Assembly (NCBI GenBank): GCA_016271365.2
Contig: CM057452.1
Location: forward strand, 1,240,339,001-1,240,403,000
Reading direction: 5' to 3'
Source: Neoceratodus forsteri
Lineage: Eukaryota > Chordata > Ceratodontiformes > Ceratodontidae
DNA length: 64,000 nucleotides
Below the pieces are notes generated by a model that was not told the DNA's origin, did not search any database, and saw nothing but the letters and a program-made list of their open reading frames with translations. The position numbers and the translations under genes were made by a program. Of this stretch, positions 56,205 to 64,000 are shown one piece after another. Every line of letters starts with the position of its first letter. Within the stretch, counting starts at the first letter, position 1.

Positions 56205-58045
56205 ATCAGTGGGTAGAGGGGACAAAACCTTTTACAGATACATAAGTGAAAAAGAAAGGCAAAGGGAGGGATAGTGAGACTAAAGAGGGAGGATGGGGGC
56301 CGTGTGGAGGATGACAACAGTAAAGCTGACATATTGAACAGGTATTTCTGCTCAGTCTTTACTAAGGAAGAGGAAGGTAAGGTGTCTGAAAGGAGTACAA
56401 GAGGTGGGAATGGTGCAGAAATGGACACGACACATGTCCCTTTACACAAGAAAAGGTCCTGAAAGTACTGGAAGTAATAAGAGTTGATAAAGCAATGGGG
56501 TCAGATGGGGTGCACCCCAGGGTCCTTAAAGAACTAAGAGAGGTGGTGGCTGAACCTCAGGCAATCCTGTTTATCTGATCACTGAAAACAGGGGATTTAC
56601 CCAAAGACTGGAGGACAGCAGATGTAGTGCCTTTATACAAAAGTGGGAACAAAGAGGAAGCGGGGAACTACAGACCAGTCAGCCTCACCTCAGTAGTGGG
56701 GAAGATCATGGAAGCACTACTGAAGAGAGTCGGTGGAACATCTAGTTGTCAATGGACTACAGGACCCAAGGCAGCATGGTTTCACCAGGGGGAGTCATGT
56801 CAGACCAACCTCGTTGAATTGTTTGACTGGGTGACTAGGGAGGTGGATCGGGAGGGCAGTGGACATGGCCTATCTGGACTTCAGCAAGGACTTTGACACT
56901 GTGCCACATAGAAGACTATTACACAAACTGGGGAACATGGGTGTGGGCAGGACAGTAGTGCAGTGGGTAGGTAACTGGCTGGGCAGCAGGATACAGAGGG
57001 TGTTGGTAAATGGCTGTCACTCCACAGAGAGAAGAGTGACCAGTGGGGTACCACAGGGATCAATGCTGAGACCGGTCCTATTCAACATCTTCATCAGTGA
57101 CATTGTGCAGGACATAGAAGGCAGAATTTCCCTGTTTGCTGATGACAAAAAGCTCTGTAACAGAGTAGACACACCAGAGGGTGTAGACAGAATAAGAAGG
57201 GACCTGCTGAAACTTGAAGAATTGTCAGAGGTTTGGCAGTTAAAATTCAATGCAAAGAAGTGCAAGATAATGTGTATGGGGCGCAAAAACCCTGGCACAA
57301 TATATCAGTTAGAGGGTGAGGATATAGCATGCACCAAGCAGGAAAGGGATCTTGGGGTTATCATCTCTGATGCCCTCAATGTAGGGAAACAGTGTGACAA
57401 GGCAGCAGGTAAAGCAAATAGGATGCTGGGATGCATAGACAGGGGCATCACCAGCAGGAAAAGGGAGGTCATAATTCCACTATACAAGACAACAGTGAGG
57501 CCCCACCTGGAGTACAGTGTACAGTTCTGGAGACCTTACTTACGTAAGGACATAGACAGGGTAGAGAAGGTTCAGAGGAGGGCAACAAAGATGGTACATG
57601 GATTGTATCACAAGTCCTATGAAGACAGGTTGAAGGAATTGAATATGTACTCCCTGGAGGAAAGGAGAGAGAGAGGGGATATGATAGAGACATACAAGTA
57701 TCTTACAAGGAGGAATAGGGTGCAAGAATACACTATTTTTAAGTGAAAAGGATGTTCCAGGACTAGAGGGCATGGGATGAAGTTGGAGGAAGGATGATTC
57801 AGAGGAAACGTGAGGAAGAATTTCTTCACAGAACGGGTGGTGGACAAGTGAAGCACCCTGCTAGAGGAAGTGGTGGGGGCTGAAACAATCACGGGATTTA
57901 AGAATGCATGGGATAGACATAAAGGAATTCTAGAGGTCAGGGATAAGGGGCAACAGACTTCTAGGAAAACATAAAGTAAACTTACAAGCTCAAATGGGCA
58001 GACTGGGTGGGCCGTAGGCCCTTATCTGCTGACACTGTCTATGTA
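56205..58045 (+). mobile_element. CR1-type LINE, 5'-truncated, RT largely open
   Basis: Begins within the ORF2 linker (GDKTFYRYISEKE-like, corresponding to 7387 of the other CR1) and continues to the 3' terminal signature GGTGGGCCGTAGGCCCTTAT + CTGC...TCTATGT near 58045. Compared with the copy at 5.7-9.2 kb it lacks the esterase ORF1 and the endonuclease. RT is open for 295 codons. The left junction has no clear target duplication. It is among the youngest elements of the window judged by frame integrity, but it cannot move by itself. Confidence 0.88.
56627..57746 (+). pseudogene. CR1 ORF2 reverse transcriptase, mostly intact
   Basis: Frame 56627-56896: MPLYKSGNKEEAGNYRPVSL with TSVVGKIMEALLKRV, and SCQTNLVELFDWVTREVDRE. 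One shift near 56860, then frame 56859-57746: MDMAYLDFSKDFDTVPHRRL (palm A with catalytic Asp), VTSGVPQGSMLRPVLFNIFI (LG of the motif is LR), LFADDKKLCN with FADD at 57135-57146, FNAKKCKIMCMG, TKQERDLGVIISD, GITSRKREVIIPLYKTTVRP, HLEYSVQFWRPYLRKDIDRV and LEERRERGDMIETYKYL. All three catalytic Asp residues are present. The frame stops at 57744 and the last conserved block (RKNFFTERVV) follows in another frame near 57810-57840. Confidence 0.88.
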
Positions 58046-58930
58046 TAGTATCTATGTACATTAATAAAACAAAACAGAGTACACCATTTTGTGACAAATA
58101 ATGAAGTTAAGGCTAGCACTTTAGAAAAATGTAACAAAATCTTATAGACATAAACCTGGTGTTACTGTACAGACCAAAATACATGGAAATAAACTGATGT
58201 GTTGCCTGACCTGGTGCATAGCTATAATCATACTTATCACAGAAGCATTAAATGCAGGCCAGTACAGTAAATCTTAAACCTTCCAATGCCCTGGGTGTAA
58301 GGAAGACCACTCACGGTGATGCCATTTGGTTCCATGTCATAATAGCGAAAATACTACTATGACTCACAAAAAAGCGAGTACATCTTGCTGAATACCGAAT
58401 CGCCATAATACACACCGCAGCACACACCAATTTGACTCACAACAAAATTAATGTTTAATGTGGGGGGTTATGCCCCCCACACCTTGCTTTGTGTGGGCCA
58501 TGCCCCATGCACCCCCAAACTAAAATAACCATCTCCGGAGAGGGGCGGACACAGGAGGACAGGAGACTACTGCGGACCCCAGAAATAGAAGACGGAAAAT
58601 GTAAAATAAACACTCTAACACCAGTAACAGTAAAAAAAAACCTTGTAGTCTGTCCCGAACCCAGGACCATCATCTCTGTATGTGGCATCCCTGCCTGCCA
58701 TGCCAAGTGACCAGCTCAGGAGCAGCAGGCTGCACTCCTGCATTTCACTCACACTTCCTGCTAAACCCCATCACTTCCCACAGAACCCCGTCATAACCAG
58801 TCATTGTATTTTCCCTGCTCCATTGCTATTCCCCAACCCTTTCTATACCCTCCCCATTGCTGCTTCTATTGTCACTCAAACTGAGTTGATCATATATGAG
58901 TCGCTTAATTGGGTTCACTATTTTAACGTG
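58046..58930. other. Unclassified non-coding DNA
   Basis: No gene recognised. TGTGGGGGG TTAT GCCCCCCACA-type perfect hairpin at 58459-58482. AATACCGAATCGCC near 58391 resembles the ACCGAATCACC word in the centre of the 49.4-kb MITE, perhaps by chance. Confidence 0.5.
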
Positions 58931-58959
58931 CTACCATGCTGTTCATTGTGAAAAGGAAA

Positions 58960-59313
58960 AGGGTAGCCTTCAGAAATGTGGTCACGTGAGAATATCTAAG
59001 CTGACAGGATTTTTTCAAAAGGGATGTTTACAGACAGAAAGATGACATATCTATTGTAACAGAGGCCTTAAAAACAGTAAGACCAACCTATAAGCTAAAA
59101 GACTATCAAGGGCAAAACATCAAAAGATCTTTTTATGCAGAGAAGTTGCAAAAAATTGAATGCGATAAGGACGGAGTGTATAGGGTACAGAACATCCTGA
59201 CAGAGAAAAAACATGGAAGAAAAACTTGGCAGCTGGTAAAGTGGCAGGGTTGGACCAATAAATTCAATCACTGGGTTGAGGCAACACAGGTTCAAGACAT
59301 TAGAAGCAGATAA
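58960..59313 (+). pseudogene. Polinton/Maverick integrase C-terminus with chromodomain
   Basis: The plus-strand translation gives GHVRISKLTGFFQKG (58980-59024), typical of the strand that follows the integrase core in Polinton and related integrases ('GD.VRI.K....F.KGY'). After a frameshift come VTEALKTVRPTYKLKDYQG, SFYAEKLQKIE and, as a chromodomain, VYRVQNILTEKKHGRKTWQL + VKWQGWTNKFNHWVEA, ending at a stop at 59311-59313. The aromatic residues of the chromodomain (Y, W, W) are in place. The integrase catalytic D,D-E core is not present upstream. Chromodomains target integration to chromatin. Ty3-like integrases share this domain, but the preceding 'YKLKDYQGE.I.GSFY' segment favours a Polinton. 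Confidence 0.72.
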
Positions 59314-59335
59314 CATTCAGGATGTTTAAAAATGG

Positions 59336-59495
59336 TTTTCATATTACCTTGCCCGCAACGCCTCACCCGATGTCGTCCCCAGTAATATAATATCCTCTTT
59401 TACAGTAAAGTTGTCACAAACACTTGAACTACATGGTGAATGAGGAGTGGGGCTAGTGGAAATTCAGTACCCTCATATATTGGACAATGAGCCTG
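59336..59495 (+). pseudogene. Fragment of a second, Polinton-associated protein
   Basis: Directly after the integrase remnant the frame from 59336 reads FSYYLARNASPDVVPSNIIS, SFTVKLSQTLELHGE, a stop at 59441-59443, then GVGLVEIQYPHILDNE. This resembles the opening of a conserved protein that I recall lying next to integrase in vertebrate Polintons ('FY.TLPSNAS.D..P.NT...F...L..P..L.GEWEVGL.EIQYP'). I do not know its function with certainty and have no alignment. It breaks off near 59495. Its position 22 bases after the integrase stop supports one decayed Polinton. Confidence 0.5.
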
Positions 59496-59499
59496 CAAG

Positions 59500-60070
59500 C
59501 AAGGAAATGTTCTCTATCCTGGTCCTGTATTAGCTTCAACAATTCAAAAAGGTGTTGTAATTGCCATTGCATGCACAAAATGCATTTGATGTCACCTTCA
59601 ACAATTATTTCTCTGCCAGTGAGTTCTTCCAAAACCATAGCCAGTTCAGTTTTTTAGAAATATGCTTTTATTAATCTGATTGGTGTTACTACTTGTAATG
59701 CTACAATAATAGCATTTTGGAATTTCAAACTCTTCTTCCTCAGTAAAAGGGTGGTCTTGTGCTGGTTTTGAGGACTTGTACCTGTGTGAATTTCTGAGGC
59801 TAATACAGGATAGAGAACATGTTTTTGACTTCAGGCAAGAGGCCTTTGATAATGCATTTTCTGATAAGAAATGCATCAGGCAATACACCCTCCTCTGCAC
59901 CTTTTTATGTTTGCTTGCACGCATGTGCAAGAAACATAGTATGACGATCCAAAATGCAGTGCCATACAGTTGAAAGGGAGAGCACTGCTTGAGTAAGCAG
60001 CTCTCCCCCTTCCCACACAAACACGTGCGCATGCACATTGTGTGCTCATGTGCTCCTACCTCCCCATGCA
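59500..60070. other. Unclassified non-coding DNA
   Basis: No recognised gene. AATGCATTTTCTGATAAGAA with GAAATGCATC around 59850-59880 forms a small hairpin. Confidence 0.45.
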
Positions 60071-60074
60071 CACA

Positions 60075-60345
60075 CTGTATGGCTGACGGGGTGCCCAATC
60101 TTCTATCCGAGCTCTACTGTTCTCCCTCCCCACAGTCTGTATTTGCTGGCGGAATTGCCAAATCCCCATCGGCTCTACTGTTCCCCCTTAGACTATTGGG
60201 TGCCATGCTGGGAGCCCACCCCAGCATTGCAACAGGTCCTATGGCCAATGGGGGTGCCCAATCCCTCATTGGCTCCACTGCCCCCCCAACAGTCTTCCAG
60301 CTGCCATGCTGGGAGCCCACCCCAGTGTGGCAAATATCCTGCATA
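60075..60345. repeat. Diverged local duplications, GC-rich
   Basis: GCCATGCTGGGAGCCCACCC occurs at 60201 and 60303 (102 bases apart), GGGTGCCCAATC at about 60090 and 60250, and CTACTG/CACTGTTC...CCCC near 60113, 60175 and 60278. A region assembled from two or three old copies of a roughly 100-160 base unit. No coding function is suggested; the long frames arise from GC-rich composition. Confidence 0.6.
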
Positions 60346-60589
60346 GTCCAAATAAAAAAAAAAAACCTGAAAGAAAAAACCTTCTCTCGCCACTGTCTTC
60401 ACCCCCCTCTCCTACCCACACCCACCCACTGCACACCCTGCCTCCCCACACCCCACCTCACCCCATACTTTCCTCTGGAGCTTGGCATAATGATCTTCGG
60501 TGGACCAGGAACACGTCTGCACACTTCAAAGTCGACCACGAACTGAGGAAATGCCGGTAAGCTGTATAATGTAATGAATAGGTTTTTTT

Positions 60590-62000
60590 CAACTTTGCTG
60601 CATATCTCCAGCATTTTTTTGAATTTTGGCACCAAATTTTCAACATGGGGTTTTAGGACCCCTCCTCATGATTTCTGTAACTGTCATGGCACTAATCGGG
60701 CCTGAAGGGTGATTTCGCAGTCACTGTGTGAAATCACCTTTCGGGACTGATTAACGAAATGACAGTGCCAGTGTTCATAAGGTGGGCTCTCAAAAAGCCT
60801 ATGTTGAAAATTTGGTGGCATCTAAAATGACTGTTTTACAAGTGTGCGTTGCGCTGTTCCTATGCACGCTCGTAGGTTCGTTGATTTTCAATATTTTCAC
60901 TCCGTATTTTCAACATTGCAATTTGACCACACTTCCTTATCAGTAGTACAGATGTCATTTTTCACATCTCACCCAAAATGTGTTTCCGTGCATGTAGCAC
61001 ACAATGGTGCAGTTGGTGTGCGAAATCAATGTTCAGGACATATTAAGAAAATCACAGTGACACTGTTCATGAGCAGAGGTGTCAAAATGGGTATTTTAAA
61101 AATTTGGTGAAAAAATTCTCAAAAATGATTATTTTACGAGCATGCGTTGCGCTGTTCCTACGCACGCTCGTAAGTTCACGAATTTTGAATATTTTCACTC
61201 CAGATTTTCAACATTGCCATTTTACCACACCTCCTTATGAGAAGTACAGCTTTCATTTTTCACATCTCGCCCAAAACATGTTTCCACCATGTAAGCACAA
61301 TGGCACAGTCGGTATAGTGAAATCAATGTATGGGACACATTAAGAAAATCATAGTGACACTGTTCATGAGCAGAGGTCTTAAAATGGCTATTTTGAAAAT
61401 TTGATGAAAAATTCTAAAATGACTGTGTTATGAGTGAGCATTGCGTACCTACTAATTCTCGTAAGTTCATAATTTGTAATATTTTCAGTCCAGATTTTCA
61501 CCAGTGGCATTTTCCACACTTCCTTATGAACAGTACAGCTGTCATTTTTCACAACATGGTCAAAATGTGTTTTCACACTTTCAGCACAGAAATGCGTGGT
61601 CGCTGTGGGAAATCATTGTTTGGGACAGATAAAGAAAATCACAGTGACACTGTTCATGACCGGAGGTCCCAAAATGCCTGTGTTGACAATCTGCTGTAAA
61701 CAATTCCCAAACTAATTTCATTACGGGTGCACATTGCACAGTTTCTATGCACGCTCGTGATTTCACCAGTTGTTTTAATATTTCCACTGCAGATAATCAA
61801 CATTGCCATTTTTTACACCTCCCCATGAGCAGTACAGCTGTCATTTTTCACATCCTGTTCAGAGTGTGTTTTTGCACCTGTGGTGACAAATGCCATAGTC
61901 ACTGTGCAAAAGCAGCTTTCAGCTAACAAACTGATATTGCCACTGTTCATGAGGTGGGGGTCACAAAAAACCCATGTTGAAAATTTGGAGTGAAAATACC
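60590..62000. repeat. Tandem array of ~293-bp units with internal palindromes
   Basis: Between four and five units. The landmark (TGCGTTGCGCTGTTCC and its variants) begins at 60845, 61143, 61437 and about 61730, giving spacings of 298, 294 and 293. Each unit has two dyads: one centred on the landmark (ACGAGCATGCGT against ACGCACGCTCGT, for example at 61137-61172), and one centred on CACTGTGTGAAATCA-type sequence, with arms ATTTTCAACATTGCCATTTT...CTCCTTATGA against TCATGAGC...AAAATGGCTATTTTGAAAAT. The first unit contains an almost complete palindrome at about 60628-60822. No open frame. Related partial copies lie at 55.2-55.5 kb. Confidence 0.8.
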
Positions 62001-62044
62001 AATGAATGCCTCAGGCGTTAGGGTTTCCGACCATAATACCCCAA

Positions 62045-62355
62045 CCTGTAGAGAATGACAGGCATCAGGGCTGTGACTTGGGATTGTCACCTGCAATGCT
62101 CATACCATTCCACACCCTGCAGCCACTGAGAGGCATTGAGATGTGCCTTGGACTCTTCGGCCCAAAAGTTCACCCCATTCTCCTGTACCGCACCCATCTC
62201 ACAATATTTCCTGATGGAATGGGGTGTGCACAAGGGCCAAAGACCCCAAGGCACACCGTGACACTTGTCAGTGTCTGCACAGCAGGGTGTGGTGAAATGG
62301 CGTGGCCGTTATGCCTGATGACCCAAAGGTACACCCCAATGCCTGTCACTATCGG
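62045..62355. mobile_element. Long palindromic element next to the tandem array
   Basis: An imperfect inverted repeat of about 310 bases. AATGACAGGCAT (62054) is mirrored by ATGCCTGTCACT (62339), CATTCCACACCCTGC by GCAGGGTGTGGTGAAATG, TGTGCCTTGG...TTCGGCCC by GGGCCAAAGACCCCAAGGCAC and CACCCCATTC (62171) by GAATGGGGTG (62217). Centre about 62199. It has no coding capacity. Its sequence differs from the array unit, so it seems a separate element. Confidence 0.7.
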
Positions 62356-62555
62356 CAGGGTGGTGATGGGTTGGCTTCAGTTCAATACTTCTCTGCCATT
62401 CCTATTATGCAGCTCTGTAACTCCTACACTACCAATGCCAATGCCAGCAAGCAAACATTCGGCATTGAAAAATGCTTTTTAGAACTGACTGTACTGTTTA
62501 TTTTTTATGATTAATTAAAGATTTGCAAGTGACAATCAGCGTTCTGCCTTATCTG
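62356..62555. other. Unclassified non-coding DNA
   Basis: No recognised feature. Confidence 0.45.
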
Positions 62556-62822
62556 TTTCTGTGGGGGTGAGTGCCTGGCTTTTTCCACTAGTATCATCAT
62601 TAAACAAGCAAACAAGGGTAGTAGTGTGGTTGTCCTAAACACAGCTGATTATGAGAAGGAAGTATATAGGCAGTTATCTGGCAAATCATTTTGCCTGAAA
62701 CTTGACCATGACACTACTGATGATTTAAAAAAAAATTATTGATGTTGAGTTTGATGTAACTATTGAATTAGGTGCGATAACAGAAAATGAAAAACAGCTT
62801 TTAAAGGTTCCATTCCAAGTGA

Positions 62823-62826
<4 letters not shown>

Positions 62827-62860
<34 letters not shown>
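62827..62860. repeat. (TA)n microsatellite
   Basis: About 17 TA units inside the Penelope-like element, interrupting the segment between 'LLKVPFQVT' and 'IYSLPKGHK'-like blocks. Confidence 0.93.
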
Positions 62861-62862
<2 letters not shown>

Positions 62863-63297
62863 CCTATATAGTTTGCCAAAAGGGCATAAATAACTTGAGA
62901 CCCCCCAGCCACCCAGTCATTAACAGAGATGAGCCAGGTTCCCAGATTCCATTCAAAATGGTCGATGCACACATTAAATCATTTGCATCTGAACTAAGAC
63001 TGTATCTTAAAGATGCAGGGGATGTTTTACAAATGTTGGATATGATTCATGTAGCAAATGACTATATATTGGCTACCATAGCCATGGTAACCCTTAATTC
63101 AAACATCCCTCATGAGAGTTAGCTGCCAGCCATGAGACATTATTTAGATCAGAGGGATATGCATGCAAAACCATTTACCAATTTCCTTATCAGAATGTTA
63201 GAACTGGTATTGAAATGTAACTGTTTTGCATTTAAAGCTACAGACTATCTATATGTACTGGGTACAGTCATTGGACACCATTTGTCCCCAGTCTGGC

Positions 63298-63310
63298 GAA
63301 TCTGTACTTG
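63298..63310. repeat. Target-site duplication, left copy
   Basis: GAATCTGTACTTG, identical to 63426-63438. Together they bracket a 115-base insertion, and the Penelope-like sequence reads on across them. Confidence 0.88.
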
Positions 63311-63425
63311 ACTGTCTTTGCTTTTTTCTCTTTTAGATAATTCCTGAAGAAGACCTCAGGCTGAAATGTTGATTTGAACTCTATTTTCTATTTTCAACAT
63401 ATGCTTAATATTACCATTTTGATTT
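63311..63425 (+). mobile_element. Short retroinsertion with hammerhead-like core
   Basis: 115 bases between perfect 13-bp direct repeats. It contains TTCCTGAAGAAGACCTCAGG + CTGAAATGTTG (63351-63371), which has the form CUGAAGA - short stem (AG-CC paired with GG-CU) - GAAA of a hammerhead ribozyme core, with one change from the usual CUGAUGA. Penelope-like elements are known to carry minimal hammerhead motifs in their terminal repeats, and 'CCTGAAGAAG...GAAA' is a common form of vertebrate Penelope ends. It is likely a 5'-truncated tail of a Penelope-like element inserted into another. The ribozyme identity and activity are inferred only. Confidence 0.6.
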
Positions 63426-64000
63426 GAATCTGTACTTGGGAAAGTGGGAGTACAACATTTTCTATAACCAAGAAAATAATTTTTTTTATAACCAGAAGTA
63501 ACTTTGGAAACACTTTATAGACATCATACTAAAACAGAAAGGCAAACACTGTGATCTGAAGAGCTTTGTAGATTTTAACATACCATCAATCAGCATCTGA
63601 AATTTAGTGTGAGAAGCAGTGTTAATGAAATTGAATTTTCCATCTGAAAAATTAGTATGTATGGTGCAGGTGGTTTTAATAGTTCACCATTTCAAAAAAC
63701 ACAGATCACAATACAGCATCATTAAGTAGTAGTCACCCAAAGCATGTACTTTCCAACATTCTGAAAGGACAGTTTTTATGTGCGCAACATAACTGTAGCA
63801 CTAAGTCTGGTTTTAGATGAAAATGTCAGGATTTGAATAATGCTTTAGGCAGTGTGGGTACTGTAATGAATCTATAGTAAATGCAGATAAATTTGATAGT
63901 GAACAATTGAGAAATGATCTGTTATATAATCAGAATATGAACATAATGGTCAATAATGCTCAGAATCAGAACAGACCTGAGAAATGTCAAAATTACTCAC

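Larger units (their letters stand above)
62560..64000 (+). mobile_element. Penelope-like element, RT region, runs off the window
   Basis: Plus-strand Penelope-like protein remains, in order: IIKQANKGSSVVVLNTADYE then KEVYRQLSGKSFCLKLDHDT (about 62595-62715), the IYSLPKGHK-like block following a TA microsatellite (62860-62890), DAGDVLQMLDMIHVANDYIL (63013-63072), NSNIPHES (63096-63119), FLIRMLELVLKCNCFAFKAT (63181-63241), DYLYVLGTVIG (63241-63275), then, after a 115-bp insertion, sequence corresponding to the IDD box and the HPKHVLSNILKGQFLCA block (about 63735-63790), continuing to the window edge. It is a distinct copy from the one at 40.4-43.4 kb. Many stops and shifts. Confidence 0.8.

Noticed and set aside
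60038..60546. 185-codon plus-strand frame with Pro-rich, Cys-rich protein
   Set aside because: GC-rich duplicated sequence; opposing frames are equally open and no domain is recognised.
60590..62000. CRISPR-like array because of regular spacing
   Set aside because: The repeats are whole 293-base units with no unique spacers, and the sequence is from a vertebrate genome.

Overview
The window looks like intergenic DNA from a vertebrate nuclear genome. It is AT-rich, full of short microsatellites, and built almost entirely of transposable-element remains. I found no convincing single-copy host gene, no rRNA or complete tRNA gene, and nothing prokaryotic. CR1, L2 and L1 LINEs occur together with Penelope-like elements, a Polinton/Maverick scrap, and hAT, Tc1/mariner-like and piggyBac-like non-autonomous transposons. 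That mix fits an amphibian (caecilians come to mind), a lobe-finned fish or a non-avian sauropsid. It does not fit a mammal or bird, where Penelope-like elements and Polintons are essentially missing. The species cannot be named from this.

Layout. 1-5.1 kb: featureless sequence, an L1 3' end, a TTAA-bounded piggyBac-like element and a CR1 3' scrap. 5.1-9.7 kb: a jockey-group LINE split by a nearly complete CR1 whose ORF1 carries an SGNH esterase domain. 9.7-19.3 kb: mostly unclassified DNA with foldback palindromes, tandem duplications, a C-rich minisatellite and two possible tRNA-derived SINE heads. 19.27-19.96 kb: a minus-strand CR1 fragment split by a 282-bp palindromic MITE with a TA duplication. 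21.4-24.1 kb: a decayed LINE. 25.6-40.4 kb: three nested elements, an L2-like LINE containing a degenerate plus-strand L1, which contains a younger full-length minus-strand L1. 40.4-43.4 kb: a minus-strand Penelope-like element split by a CR1 3' end. 44.05-46.95 kb: an L1 fragment split by a 1.08-kb hAT foldback element. 48.5-55.5 kb: a 156-bp hAT MITE, two related 155-bp palindromic MITEs, an L2 LINE and further palindromes. 56.2-58.05 kb: a 5'-truncated CR1 with a long open reverse transcriptase. 58.9-59.5 kb: a Polinton integrase/chromodomain fragment. 60.6-62.4 kb: a palindromic tandem array. 62.56-64 kb: a Penelope-like element interrupted by a 115-bp insertion with a hammerhead-ribozyme-like core.

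These genes do not form a pathway. Each LINE or Penelope unit once encoded its own endonuclease and reverse transcriptase; nearly all are now broken by stops and frameshifts. The only long intact frames are L1 ORF1 (33699-34520) and part of the CR1 reverse transcriptase (56859-57746). The main interest is the insertion chronology, which can be read because several target-site duplications survive, and the number of long palindromic elements. I did not find a convincing new multi-gene system. The closest to undescribed biology are the palindromic tandem array and the hammerhead-like insertion.
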